The position numbers and the translations under genes are program-made. This document shows, piece by piece, positions 34,327 to 42,558 of a stretch of DNA of 64,000 bases. Below the pieces are notes generated by a model. It ran no database searches. It was not told the origin of the DNA and worked only from the letters and a program-made list of their open reading frames with translations. Every line of letters begins with the position of its first letter. Positions within the stretch are counted from its first letter, which is position 1. Source of the stretch: Candidatus Brevundimonas colombiensis (GTDB lineage Bacteria > Pseudomonadota > Alphaproteobacteria > Caulobacterales > Caulobacteraceae); the NCBI GenBank assembly GCA_029202665.1, contig CP119326.1, positions 1,302,001-1,366,000 on the forward strand, given 5' to 3'.

Positions 34327-34683
34327 TCAGTCCGCGGCGTCGATCCGCTTCAGCCGCCGCCCGTCGTCCAGCCCCAGCCGGGTCTTGACCTCGAACAGGT
34401 CCGCCCCGGCCGGCACAATCAGCAGCTTCTTCGGCTGGGCGGCATTGACCGCCACCACCGCCCCCTTGGGGCAGACATCGAAACAGTCGGCCCCGGTGAC
34501 GACCAGTTCACCCTGGCGCCCCGACTTGCCCTTCTTGAGGCGCAGATATTTCCGCAGCGCCTTCTTCAGCGTCAGATCGCCGTCGGGGCCAAAGCCGCCG
34601 TCCAGCTTCTTGGAGCATTTGCGGCAGACCAGAACGACGTCCCGCCACTGCGTCTTCGCGCTCTTGAAGTCCTTGTCGACCAT
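34327..34683 (-). CDS. Thioredoxin-like [2Fe-2S] ferredoxin-type protein
   Basis: A 118-residue protein with cysteines in CRKC near the N-terminus and CFDVC near residue 80 (ADCFDVCPKGAVV). This is the C-x2-C...C-x3-C layout of thioredoxin-like [2Fe-2S] proteins. It is lysine-rich in the middle (KKALRKYLRLKKGKSG). Such proteins serve as small electron carriers or metal-cluster proteins. The ATG at 34683 is chosen; a TTG at 34719 would add 12 residues with no clear ribosome site. Partners are not evident. Confidence 0.78.
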   Translation of the reverse strand: MVDKDFKSAKTQWRDVVLVCRKCSKKLDGGFGPDGDLTLKKALRKYLRLKKGKSGRQGELVVTGADCFDVCPKGAVVAVNAAQPKKLLIVPAGADLFEVKTRLGLDDGRRLKRIDAAD

Positions 34684-34799
34684 GCCGCAAGAGATCGCCG
34701 TTCGCGACGACTTGCACAAGCGGTCGTGAAGACGTCATGCGCGGACGGATCGAAATTTCACGCCAGCTTCACAGACGCCGACAGGGCGACCCCGTTCGA

Positions 34800-35291
34800 T
34801 CAGCCGTTGGCGATCATCGTCTGGATATCCTTGGGCTTGGGCAGGGCGGCGCCCTGGGTCGTATAGGTGGTCAGCTTGCCGTTTTCCCACAGCCCGACCT
34901 CCATGCCTCTCTGCGTCGGGTCGATCAGGATATAGGCTGCGTTGATCCCGCCCTCGTGCGCCTTGTTGCCCGAGGTGTAGAGGACCGACCCCTCGCGCTC
35001 CAGCGGCGACTGCGTCTGCATATTGGCCCGCAGCGTCTCGTATTTGTCCCCGAGCAGGGCCTTCAGGTGGGGCGTGACGACGCTGTCCTCGATCAGCTTG
35101 CTGGCGTTGGGATCCTGGCCGACCAGGGCGTTCAGCGAGGTCCAGTCCGTCGCGGCCGGAACGGCGGGCGGGGCGCTCTGGGCCGCAGGCGCGGGCGCGG
35201 CCGGCGCCTCCGATCGCTCGGGCGAGCCGCAGGCGGCGATCGAAACCGTCAAGGCGGAGACAAGGACGACAGGGGCGGCGCGCAGCGACAT
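34800..35291 (-). CDS. Hypothetical lipoprotein
   Basis: A 163-residue lipoprotein with signal peptide and lipobox IAAC (cysteine near residue 21). A proline/alanine-rich linker (about 27-48) follows, then a compact periplasmic domain of about 110 residues (LVGQDPNASKLIEDSVVTPHLKALLGDKYETL). There are no cysteines in the mature domain. I do not recognise the family. It lies 57 bases downstream of dapE on the same strand and could be in its transcript. A TTTCACGAG...GAAACTC region precedes the start. Confidence 0.75.
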   Translation of the reverse strand: MSLRAAPVVLVSALTVSIAACGSPERSEAPAAPAPAAQSAPPAVPAATDWTSLNALVGQDPNASKLIEDSVVTPHLKALLGDKYETLRANMQTQSPLEREGSVLYTSGNKAHEGGINAAYILIDPTQRGMEVGLWENGKLTTYTTQGAALPKPKDIQTMIANG

Positions 35292-35348
35292 GACGATGAT
35301 CCTTTCACGAGTTTCAAATCGAACGTAGAGAGCGGCCCGGCTGTTCCC

Positions 35349-36533
35349 TCAGCCGGCCAGTCGCGCCATGACCGTCTCGATGACCTGGCGATAGACGGCC
35401 GTCAGCATCTCCAACTCCATGACCGGCACGCGCTCGTCGATCTGGTGCATGGTCTGGCCGACCAGTCCCAGCTCAAGCACCGGGCACAGAGCGCGGATGA
35501 AGCGGGCGTCTGAGGTGCCGCCGGTGGTGGAGGCTTCGGGGCGACGGCCGACGACGGCCTCGACCGCGTCCTGCACCGCCGCGACGAAGGCGCCGGGTTC
35601 GGTCAGGAAGGCCTCGCCCGAGCACAGGTGTTCGAGCGTGATCTGCAGACCTGTTTCAGCCTGGACGGCGCCCGCCTCGCGGTTCAGCCAGTCGATCAGG
35701 CTGTCGCCGGTGTGGCTGGGGTTGAAGCGGATGTTCAGCCGCCCCTTGGCCTCGGCCGGGATGATGTTGGTCGCCGGATTGCCGATGTCGATGGTGGTGA
35801 TTTCAAGGTTCGACGGGGGGAAACCCTTATAGCCGTCGTCCAGCACATGGTCGTTCAGCCGCGTCATCAGCCGGGCGATGACCGGGGCGGGGTTGGCCGC
35901 GCGTTCGGGATAGGCGACGTGGCCCTGTTTGCCGTGAACCGTGATCCAGGTGTTCAGCGAGCCGCGCCGCCCGACCTTGATCATGTCGCCCAGCTGTTGC
36001 GACGAGGACGGTTCGCCGACCACGCAGGCGTCGATGACTTCGCCCTCGGCGGCCAGGGCCTCGACCACCCGTTTGGTGCCGTGCAGGGCCGGGCCTTCCT
36101 CGTCGCCGGTGATGAGAAAGGAGAGGGAGCCGTCCGGTTCGCCCTCGGCCAGCACCTGCGACACGGCCGCGACCCAGGCGGCGATCCCGCCCTTCATGTC
36201 CACCGCGCCCCGGCCATACAGGACGCCGTCCCTGACCTCGGCCTCGAACGGCTGGGCCGACCACTGGTCCGCGGGGCCGGTCGGGACCACGTCCGTATGA
36301 CCCGCGAAACACAGATTGGGCGAGGCGGTCCCGCGCCGGGCGTACAGATTCTCGATCCGCGCATGGACGCCCTGTCCCCCCGGCCCCTCGAAGGCCAGGC
36401 GGCGGCAGGTGAAGCCCAGGTCCGTCAGATGCCGCTCCAGCACCGCCATCGCCCCCTCGTCGGCCGGGGTGACGGAGGGGCGGCGGATCAGGGCCTGGGT
36501 CAGTTCGACGGGATCAACAGGTGCACGGCTCAT
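35349..36533 (-). CDS. dapE: Succinyl-diaminopimelate desuccinylase
   Basis: A 394-residue M20-family zinc hydrolase. Metal and catalytic residues are H79 and D81 (FAGHTDVVPTG), D112 (GAVDMKGG) and the GDEEGPALHGT pair. TGGTSDARFIR and MHQIDERVPV near the C-terminus are diagnostic of DapE. It removes succinate from N-succinyl-L,L-diaminopimelate in lysine and peptidoglycan synthesis. The length is typical. It is divergent from the MFS gene at 36600, with 66 bases between the starts. Confidence 0.95.
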   Translation of the reverse strand: MSRAPVDPVELTQALIRRPSVTPADEGAMAVLERHLTDLGFTCRRLAFEGPGGQGVHARIENLYARRGTASPNLCFAGHTDVVPTGPADQWSAQPFEAEVRDGVLYGRGAVDMKGGIAAWVAAVSQVLAEGEPDGSLSFLITGDEEGPALHGTKRVVEALAAEGEVIDACVVGEPSSSQQLGDMIKVGRRGSLNTWITVHGKQGHVAYPERAANPAPVIARLMTRLNDHVLDDGYKGFPPSNLEITTIDIGNPATNIIPAEAKGRLNIRFNPSHTGDSLIDWLNREAGAVQAETGLQITLEHLCSGEAFLTEPGAFVAAVQDAVEAVVGRRPEASTTGGTSDARFIRALCPVLELGLVGQTMHQIDERVPVMELEMLTAVYRQVIETVMARLAG

Positions 36534-36599
36534 GCGCCTATGCTTTAGGGATGTTCCGCGCTCGCGAGAAGTCCACGCCGCCCCCGCAATCCGAAGACC

Positions 36600-37892
36600 G
36601 TGACCACAGAATCAGTCTCTGCCGCCCCCGCCGCCCCGCCCGTTCCGCCTGCTCCGCCAGACGGCCCCTCCAGCCCGTGGGGCATTCGCGACTTCCGCCT
36701 CTTGTGGTTCGGACGGGTGGTGGCGGTGCTGGCCATCCAGATCCAGTCCTCGGCCCTGTTGTGGCAGGTCTATGAGATCGCCCGGCGGGATCACCCGATC
36801 GAGGAGGCCAGCCTGTATCTGGGGCTGGTCGGCCTGTGTCAGTTCCTGCCGCTGCTGGCGTTTACGCTGCCTGCGGGCGCCATGGCGGATCGGCGCGACC
36901 GCAAGACGACGGTGTGGATCTCCATCCTGGTCGAGGCGGCCTGCGCGGGATCGTTCCTGGCCATGGCGCTGCATGGCGCTCCGCCGCTGTGGGGGCTGCT
37001 GGCGGTCGCGGCCGTGTTCGGGGCGGCGCGGGCGTTCCTGGCCCCCGCCAGCCAGGCCTTCCTGCCGATGGTGGTGGGGCGAAAGGCCCTGCCGCCGGCC
37101 ATCGCCGCCCAGTCCATCGCCTTTCAGACCGGCGCCATCGCCGGCCCGGCCCTGGGCGGGGTGATTGTGGGGGTCAATGTGCCCCTGGCCTATGCGGTGT
37201 CTTTGGGCATGTTCCTGATGGCCGTCGCCGCCTTCATCCTGATCCGAACCAGCGGGCGGCCTGCGCCCCAGGCCAATCCCCTGTCGCCGGTCGAGTCCGT
37301 GAAGGAGGGGCTGGCCTATGTGTGGAAGACCAAGATCGTTCTGGGCGCCATTTCGCTGGATCTGGTGGTGGTGCTCCTGGCGGGCGTCGCCTTGCTGACG
37401 CCGATCTTCGCGCGCGACATCCTGCATGTGGGGCCGCAAGGCTTCGGCCTGCTGCGCGCCGCCTTCGGCGTGGGGGCGATGGGGATGGCCATCTATCTGA
37501 GCCGCTATCCGATCGTGCGACATGGCGGCGTCTGGATGTTCGCGGCGGTGGCGGTGTTCGGCGCCTGCACCATCACCTTCGGCCTGTCCAGGATCGTCTG
37601 GCTGTCGGGCGTGGCCCTGTTCATCGGCGGGGCAGCGGACATGATCAGCGTCAATGTGCGCCAGACCCTGATCCAGCTGGCCACGCCCGATCACATGCGT
37701 GGACGGGTGTCGTCGGTGTCCATGCTGTTCATCGGCGCCTCGAATGAACTGGGCGAGGCCTATTCCGGCCTGATGGTGCGCCTGCTGGGCGCCGTCGGCG
37801 CAGCGGTGTTCGGCGGCGTCGGCGCCCTGGCGGCGACCGGCGCATGGTCGGCGATGTTCCCGGGGCTGCGGAAGGCGGATCGACTAAGTTGA
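36600..37892 (+). CDS. MFS transporter, EntS/MFS_3 type
   Basis: A 430-residue permease with about 12 membrane helices. It shows the MFS motif A-like loop AMADRRDRKTTVWIS after TM2 and RFLAPASQ-like helix AARAFLAPASQAFLPMVVG, matching the MFS_3 (EntS) branch. A Pro/Ala-rich cytoplasmic N-terminus (about 1-25) precedes TM1. The substrate is unknown; relatives export siderophores and drugs. The start is a GTG at 36600, with no in-frame ATG nearby. An inverted repeat follows the stop and separates it from the convergent dcd. Confidence 0.85.
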   Translation: MTTESVSAAPAAPPVPPAPPDGPSSPWGIRDFRLLWFGRVVAVLAIQIQSSALLWQVYEIARRDHPIEEASLYLGLVGLCQFLPLLAFTLPAGAMADRRDRKTTVWISILVEAACAGSFLAMALHGAPPLWGLLAVAAVFGAARAFLAPASQAFLPMVVGRKALPPAIAAQSIAFQTGAIAGPALGGVIVGVNVPLAYAVSLGMFLMAVAAFILIRTSGRPAPQANPLSPVESVKEGLAYVWKTKIVLGAISLDLVVVLLAGVALLTPIFARDILHVGPQGFGLLRAAFGVGAMGMAIYLSRYPIVRHGGVWMFAAVAVFGACTITFGLSRIVWLSGVALFIGGAADMISVNVRQTLIQLATPDHMRGRVSSVSMLFIGASNELGEAYSGLMVRLLGAVGAAVFGGVGALAATGAWSAMFPGLRKADRLS

Positions 37893-37973
37893 GTGGTTAG
37901 TGGCGAGTGACGAAATGGCGAGGCGAATGCGGCCAACTCGCCACTCGTCACTAACCACTCGTCACTTTTGGCC
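37891..37973. repeat. Inverted-repeat element between convergent MFS gene and dcd
   Basis: GAGTGGTTAGTGGCGAGTGACGA (37891-37913) is nearly repeated in inverse orientation as CGTCACTAACCACTC (about 37945-37959), with one mismatch over 15 bases. Extra CGCCACT/CGTCACT words flank it. It overlaps the last bases of the MFS gene and ends at the dcd stop, so it may act as a two-way terminator. The same words recur at 40529-40647. Confidence 0.7.
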
Positions 37974-38999
37974 TCACCACACCCTGAAATGCTTCGACAG
38001 CTTCAGGCCCTGGTTCTGATAGTGGCTGCCGCTTTCGCCATACAGGCGGCTGGGGCGTTCGGTCAGGGGTTCATAGACCAGGCGGGCGACGATCTGGCCG
38101 TGTTCCAGAAGGAAGGGGGTGTCGTGGGTGCGGACCTCCAGCACGCCCTTCGATCCCGCGCCGTGCGCCTCATCGGTGCCGAAACCGGGATCGAAGAAAC
38201 CGGCGTAGTGGACGCGGAACTCGCCGACTGACGGATCGATCGGGGTCATTTCGGCGGCCTGATCGACCGGGATCTCCACGTCGTCGGACGAGGCCAGGAT
38301 GTAGAACTCGCCCGGATCCAGCAGCAGTTCGCCGCGACGCAAGGACAGCGGCTCCCAGAAATCGCGCGGGTCATGGCCGTCGATGTGGTCCAGATCGACC
38401 ACGCCCGCATGGCGGCGGCCGCGGAAGCCGACGATGTCGCCGCCCTGCAGATCGACGCCGACCGAACGGGTCTCCAGCTTGGGCGGATCGCCCGCCTTTA
38501 GGCGCAACTGGTTCAGGCGTGTGCCGGGGCGGACCAGGATGGAGAAGGTCTGGGGCGCGACCTCCATATAGAGCGGACCGTCATAGCCTTCGGCCACGTC
38601 GTCGAAACTGGCGCCCTGATCGGTCAGCAGGCGCACGAAGACGTCGACCCGGCCGGTCGAGCTTTTGGGATTGGCCCGCGCGATCAGACCCTGGGGCAGC
38701 TTCAGCCGCTCCTGCAGACGCACGATATAGACGCAGCCCTTTTCCAGAACGACGCCGGCGTCGGTGATCTCGATGGCGTGCATGGCCACGTCGGCGATCC
38801 GTTCCTCGACCTTGCGTCGGCCGGGCAGGAAGGAGGCGCGGACGCGCCAGGCCTGGTCCGACAGGCGCAGGTCCAGACTGGCGGGCTGGACCTGATCGTG
38901 ATCGAAAGCGGTATCGGACGTGATGGCGCCGGTGGCGATCAGCGTCTCGATGGATTGGGCGGGAAGGATGCCGGGGCGCGGCGCCTGGAAAATGCTCAT
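37974..38999 (-). CDS. dcd: 2'-deoxycytidine 5'-triphosphate deaminase, long form
   Basis: A 341-residue dCTP deaminase of the long alphaproteobacterial type, which contains two copies of the dUTPase-like fold. The first half has QPASLDLRLSDQAWRVRASFLPG and LIARANPKSSTGR, and the second has VGVDLQGG, WEPLSLRRGELLLDPGEFYILASSDDVEIP and VHYAGFFDPGFG. It deaminates dCTP to dUTP to feed dTTP synthesis. E. coli Dcd is only 193 residues, so the length itself marks this branch. It is divergent from apaG. Confidence 0.92.
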   Translation of the reverse strand: MSIFQAPRPGILPAQSIETLIATGAITSDTAFDHDQVQPASLDLRLSDQAWRVRASFLPGRRKVEERIADVAMHAIEITDAGVVLEKGCVYIVRLQERLKLPQGLIARANPKSSTGRVDVFVRLLTDQGASFDDVAEGYDGPLYMEVAPQTFSILVRPGTRLNQLRLKAGDPPKLETRSVGVDLQGGDIVGFRGRRHAGVVDLDHIDGHDPRDFWEPLSLRRGELLLDPGEFYILASSDDVEIPVDQAAEMTPIDPSVGEFRVHYAGFFDPGFGTDEAHGAGSKGVLEVRTHDTPFLLEHGQIVARLVYEPLTERPSRLYGESGSHYQNQGLKLSKHFRVW

Positions 39000-39080
39000 G
39001 GCGTCTGTCTCACACGGATTTCACGACTTGTCTTCAAGTCGCGCTTGCAGCCCGCGCGCGGCGGGGCGAGCATATAGCCC

Positions 39081-39488
39081 ATGCACGATGGTCCTGCCTA
39101 TAGCGCCGAAACGAACGGCATCCTGATCCGGGTGCGGCCCTCCTATCTGGCGGGCCAGTCGGACCCCGAGGCGGGGCGCTGGGTCTGGGCCTATCAGGTC
39201 GAGATCGTGAACCTGTCGGGATCGACGGTGCAGCTGATGGCGCGCCGCTGGACCATCACCGACGCCCACGGCCATGTCGAGGAGGTGCGCGGCCCCGGCG
39301 TGATCGGCGAACAGCCGGTGATCGCGGCGGGCGCCAGCTATTCCTACGCCTCGGGCTGTCCGCTGCCGACCGACAGCGGCTCCATGGTCGGCGCCTATTT
39401 CATGACGGATGCGGAAGGCCGCAGTTTCGAGGCGGATATTCCGGCGTTTTCGCTGGACACCCCGGATGCGCGGCGAGTGTTGAACTAG
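39081..39488 (+). CDS. apaG: ApaG domain protein
   Basis: A 135-residue ApaG. Key segments are GRWVWAYQVEIVNLSGSTVQLMARRWTITDAHGHVEEVRGPGVIGEQPVIAAG and GSMVGAYFMTD, together an immunoglobulin-like beta sandwich with a GxGxxG loop. ApaG has been linked to Co2+/Mg2+ resistance and to pyrophosphate or dinucleotide binding, but its role is not settled. The length is normal. A hairpin repeat follows the stop by about 24 bases. Confidence 0.93.
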   Translation: MHDGPAYSAETNGILIRVRPSYLAGQSDPEAGRWVWAYQVEIVNLSGSTVQLMARRWTITDAHGHVEEVRGPGVIGEQPVIAAGASYSYASGCPLPTDSGSMVGAYFMTDAEGRSFEADIPAFSLDTPDARRVLN

Positions 39489-39744
39489 CCCAGATCGCTT
39501 TGGGGCGTCATTCCGGGTCCGAGCGTAGCGAGGAACCCGGAAACCAGGGCCTCGGTAGCGCTGCTGAACGCATCCAGTGTCGGATGCACGCCTCCTGGGT
39601 TCCGGGGTCGTCCTTCGGACGTCCCGGAAGGACGTTGTCGGTCGAAGGCGGATGGGGCTGCGTCAACCCGGATGAACCGCAGCCCCGCCCCCTGAAGTCT
39701 CGCCGGTCGTTTGCGCGAGCCGGCGAGGGGGATCTGCGCGAAGC
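39489..39744. repeat. REP/BIME-like inverted-repeat cluster after apaG
   Basis: This stretch has no gene. TTCCGGGT (39512-39519) pairs with ACCCGGAA (39536-39543) around GCGTAGC. A second unit, from CCTGGGTTCCGGGG (from 39596) to TCCCGGAA (39623-39630), is an approximate inverse copy of the first, giving a larger dyad over about 39512-39630. Elements of this type (ATTCCGGGT...AACCCGGAA) are common intergenic repeats in Alphaproteobacteria. The first hairpin may end apaG transcripts. 39631-39744 shows nothing I can name. Confidence 0.65.
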
Positions 39745-39822
39745 GCCGCGCTCAAGTCGCGCGAAGCGCGGTAGCGCCCTTTGGATATGCCGCGCTCAAG
39801 TCGCGCGAAGCGCGGTAGCGCC
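39745..39822. repeat. Tandem 34-bp direct repeat abutting gcrA
   Basis: Two identical 34-bp copies, 39745-39778 and 39789-39822, each beginning GCCGCGCTCAAGTCGCGCGA, are separated by a 10-base spacer containing TTGGATAT. Each copy holds a 7-bp stem, CCGCGCT/AGCGCGG. The second copy ends 2 bases before the gcrA stop codon, so it lies at the 3' end of that transcript. Two copies are too few for a CRISPR call. Confidence 0.9.
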
Positions 39823-39824
39823 TC

Positions 39825-40364
39825 TTAAATATACCTACGCAGGCTGCGGGCCAGGTCGGACGAGCCGTCCTTGCCGCGCTTGACCTGGGGCTGATAGGCG
39901 ACGCGGGCGTGTTCGACGCAATAGACGCCTTCCGAGGCGCGGCGGCCGCAGAAGCTGAACTCGCGCGAGGACGGGTCGCCGATCGGCCATTTGCACATGT
40001 GGGCGCCCAGGGTCATGACCGTGGCGGTGCCCGGCAGGTCCGGCATCGGGGCGGGAACGGGCGCGGCCGGCTGGACCGGCTTGGGCTGGACGGCTTCCAG
40101 GCGGCGCGGGGCCGAAGGCTGGGCCGGCGCCGGGGCGGGCGTGGCGGCCGGGCGCGGGCGGCTGGTGCGGAAGGTGGCGGCGACGGTGCGCGCCGGCTGC
40201 GAAGGCGCGGCGCGGCCCGACAGGCCCAGGCGGTGCACCTTGCCGATCACGGCGTTGCGGGTGACCCCGCCGCCCAGTTGTTTGGCGATCTGGCTCGCGG
40301 ACTGGCCTTCCAGCCAGAGCTTCTTCAGCGCGCCTACGCGGTCGTCGGTCCAGCCTGCGGTCAT
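39825..40364 (-). CDS. gcrA: Cell-cycle regulator GcrA
   Basis: A 179-residue GcrA. The N-terminal helix-turn-helix (about 5-48, WTDDRVGALKKLWLEGQSAS then VTRNAVIGKVHRLGLSG) recognises methylated GANTC DNA. A long Pro/Ala linker (about 52-115) leads to the C-terminal sigma-70-binding region HMCKWPIGDP and FCGRRASEGVYCVEH, ending DLARSLRRYI. GcrA recruits RNA polymerase to CcrM-methylated promoters in S phase. The ATG at 40364 follows GGAGGGTGGC; an upstream codon at 40391 is not needed. GANTC sites and a DnaA-like word lie upstream. Confidence 0.96.
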   Translation of the reverse strand: MTAGWTDDRVGALKKLWLEGQSASQIAKQLGGGVTRNAVIGKVHRLGLSGRAAPSQPARTVAATFRTSRPRPAATPAPAPAQPSAPRRLEAVQPKPVQPAAPVPAPMPDLPGTATVMTLGAHMCKWPIGDPSSREFSFCGRRASEGVYCVEHARVAYQPQVKRGKDGSSDLARSLRRYI

Positions 40365-40528
40365 GCCACCCTCCAGCGAGTTTGGATTCAATATCTAGGC
40401 CTAGGCGCCCCCTCCGGGGTCTTGACCTACAACTAATCGTAAACCAGCCGTTAAGAGACGCAAGATGTGCGAATCATCCTGTCCACAGAAACCAGATATT
40501 GAATCATCGTTAAGGTTAAGGCGGCTTC
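40365..40528. promoter_or_regulatory. Upstream region of gcrA with inverted repeat, GANTC sites and DnaA-like word
   Basis: GATTCAATATCT (40385-40396) and AGATATTGAATC (40494-40505) are perfect inverse copies 97 bases apart, and each contains a GANTC site. A third GANTC (GAATC) is at 40471-40475. CCTGTCCACAG (40478-40488) resembles a DnaA box (TTATCCACA). CTAGGCCTAG (40395-40404) is a perfect palindrome. In C. crescentus gcrA responds to DnaA, CtrA and CcrM methylation, so these sites are plausible controls of gcrA on the minus strand. Confidence 0.55.
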
Positions 40529-40647
40529 GAGTGGCGAGTGAGCAAGGGGTGAGCGCGAGACGCCGGTTTTGACCCCGCCGTTCGCTGTGGTTCGCACTTT
40601 CGAGCGCCCGCGCCTGCTCGGCGCTCGCCACTAACCACCCGCCACTC
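40529..40647. repeat. Second copy of the GTGGCGAGTG inverted-repeat family
   Basis: GAGTGGCGAGTG (40529-40540) on the left faces CTCGCCACTAACCACCCGCCACTC (40624-40647) on the right. The words match those of the element at 37891-37973 (AGTGGCGAGTG, CACTAACCAC). It lies between divergent gcrA and the ABC permease gene, about 40 bases before the permease start. The ~80 bases between the arms hold no gene. Confidence 0.6.
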
Positions 40648-40685
40648 CCTTGCGAAGCAAGGCCTCAAAGCGCATCTGGCGGCCC

Positions 40686-41516
40686 ATGACCGATACGCCC
40701 GCCTTGATCTCCACCCGCCCCGCCGGCCTGCCGCAGCCGCGCCGCTATCCGGGGATCAACTGGATCGGGGTGCAGACCCTGTATCTGCGCGAGGTGCGGC
40801 GCTTCTGGAAGGTGGGGGCCCAGACGGTGGCCGCGCCGGTGGTGACGACCCTGCTCTATATGCTGGTCTTCGTGGTGGCGTTGCAGAACGCGCGGCCCCC
40901 GCTGCACGGCACGCCCTTCGCCCTGTTCGTCGCGCCCGGCCTGATCATGATGGCCATGCTGAACAACGCCTTCGCCAACGCCTCGTCCAGTCTGATCCAG
41001 GCCAAGATCATGGGCACGGCGACCGACTTCCTGACGCCGCCGCTCAGCCCGCTGGAGCTGACGCTGGGCTTTACGCTGGGCGCCGCGACGCGTGGGCTGG
41101 CGGTCGGCCTGGTCACGGCGATCTGCGTCCTGCCGTTCGCCCCCCTGCATATCGCCAACCTGTTTGCGGTGATCTGGTTCGCCCTGGCGGCCAGCTTCAT
41201 CATGGGCATGGTCGGGGTGCTGGCCGGGCTGTGGAGCGAGAAGTTCGACCATCTGGCGGCGGTCCAGAACTTCATCGTCATGCCGATGACCTTCCTGTCC
41301 GGCACCTTCTATCTGGTCGACAACCTGCCCGAACCGTTCCGCGCGATCAGCCATTTCAACCCCTTCTTCTATCTGATCGACGGCTTCCGCTATGGCTTCA
41401 TCGGTCACGCCGAGAGCGATCTGACGGTGGGGGTGATCGGTTCGGCGGTGCTGATGATCGCCCTGGGCGCGGTCTGCTGGCTGGTGTTCCGCTCGGGGTG
41501 GCGTCTGAAGAGCTAG
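40686..41516 (+). CDS. ABC-2 type transporter permease
   Basis: A 276-residue ABC-2 membrane protein with six predicted helices. It has the N-terminal elbow LYLREVRRFWKVGAQTVAAPVVTTLLY and the signature FLSGTFYLVDNLPEPFRAISHFNPFFYLIDGFRYGFIG typical of YadH/NodJ-like permeases. No ATP-binding subunit is adjacent, so its partner must be elsewhere. The ATG at 40686 is preferred to in-frame 40650. Possible substrates are lipids, polysaccharides or drugs; none can be inferred. It is the only gene of its strand until the peptidase 43 bases later. Confidence 0.87.
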   Translation: MTDTPALISTRPAGLPQPRRYPGINWIGVQTLYLREVRRFWKVGAQTVAAPVVTTLLYMLVFVVALQNARPPLHGTPFALFVAPGLIMMAMLNNAFANASSSLIQAKIMGTATDFLTPPLSPLELTLGFTLGAATRGLAVGLVTAICVLPFAPLHIANLFAVIWFALAASFIMGMVGVLAGLWSEKFDHLAAVQNFIVMPMTFLSGTFYLVDNLPEPFRAISHFNPFFYLIDGFRYGFIGHAESDLTVGVIGSAVLMIALGAVCWLVFRSGWRLKS

Positions 41517-41559
41517 ATCGCTACCTGTTGCGGATCGCTCCTCCCCGGAAAGGTCCGTC

Positions 41560-42558
41560 ATGCTGTTCCGTTCGCTCGTCGCCGCCGCGGCCCTGTTGGC
41601 CGCCGCCCCTGTTTCTGGCCCCGCCTTCGCCCAGGAAGCCACGCCCCAGGCCGGCGACCGACCCGACATCGCCGCCGGCGCCGCCCAGTTCATCAAGCCG
41701 ACGAACGCCGAACGGACCCAGGTCCTGGTCGGCTTCCTGACCACCCTGGGCTTCACGCCCGAGGTTCAGACCTTCGAGGGCGGCAATCGCGCCAGCGGAC
41801 CCATGCAGGGCTCCAACGTCGTCGTCACCGTGGGCCAGGGCGACAAGGACATCGTGATGACCGCCCACTATGACGCGGTCAAACTGCGTGACGGAACCCT
41901 GTCGCAGGGCATCGTCGACAACGTCGGTTCGGTCATGGCGATGATGGAGGCGGCCAAGACGCTGGACATGGCGCTGGAGGGTCAGCCGGTCGCCCACCGC
42001 TTCGTCTTCGTCTTCACCGACCAGGAGGAACTGGGCCTGCTGGGCGCCAAGGCCTTCCTAGCCAGCCACGGCAAGGACCGCATCGCCGCCGTCGTCAACG
42101 CCGATGTCGCCGCCTATGGCCAGACCGTCATGTACGGCGAGAACAACGGCGAGCAGTCGCGCTTCGTGCTGGAGACGCTGCGCAGCCTGTGCGCCGAGCG
42201 TAACTTCGACTGCATGCCCTATCCGACCTATCCGCCCAGCGACGACCGCGCCTTCTCGGCCGCCGGCGTGCCGGTGGTGTCGCTGGGAACCCAGGATGCG
42301 ATCGGCGCCCACCAGATGTGGCTGGCCTTTAACGGCGGCGAGAACAACGGCCTGAAGGAGGGCTTCGTCCCGCCGGTGTTCCAACGCATCCACTCGACCG
42401 AAGACAGGCTGTCGTATCTGAAGGGCGTGGACGTCGCCCGGTTCGGCCTGTTCATCGCCGACCTGGGCCTGGCCCTGGACAAGCGGCTGGTCGAGAACCA
42501 GGCCCAGGCCGACGCCGTCGCCGCCGAAACCGCGCCGGCGCCGGGTGGCGAAGACTGA
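41560..42558 (+). CDS. Exported M28-family zinc aminopeptidase
   Basis: A 332-residue peptidase with a signal peptide (about 1-24, GPAFAQE). The zinc and catalytic residues appear in order: AHYDAVK (His, Asp), GIVDNVGSV (bridging Asp), FTDQEELGLLG (Glu-Glu), VVNADVAAYG (Asp) and RIHSTEDRL (His). This is the co-catalytic di-zinc site of M28. It should act in the periplasm on peptides. It ends in an Ala/Pro tail. The next gene starts in its stop codon (TGATG). Confidence 0.9.
   Translation: MLFRSLVAAAALLAAAPVSGPAFAQEATPQAGDRPDIAAGAAQFIKPTNAERTQVLVGFLTTLGFTPEVQTFEGGNRASGPMQGSNVVVTVGQGDKDIVMTAHYDAVKLRDGTLSQGIVDNVGSVMAMMEAAKTLDMALEGQPVAHRFVFVFTDQEELGLLGAKAFLASHGKDRIAAVVNADVAAYGQTVMYGENNGEQSRFVLETLRSLCAERNFDCMPYPTYPPSDDRAFSAAGVPVVSLGTQDAIGAHQMWLAFNGGENNGLKEGFVPPVFQRIHSTEDRLSYLKGVDVARFGLFIADLGLALDKRLVENQAQADAVAAETAPAPGGED

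Noticed and set aside
39745..39822. Possible CRISPR array
   Set aside because: Only two copies with a 10-base spacer, internal palindromes and no cas genes; it is a tandem repeat.
41231..41740. Arginine/proline-rich plus-strand frame spanning the permease/peptidase junction
   Set aside because: It is an out-of-frame shadow of the ABC permease and the M28 signal peptide.
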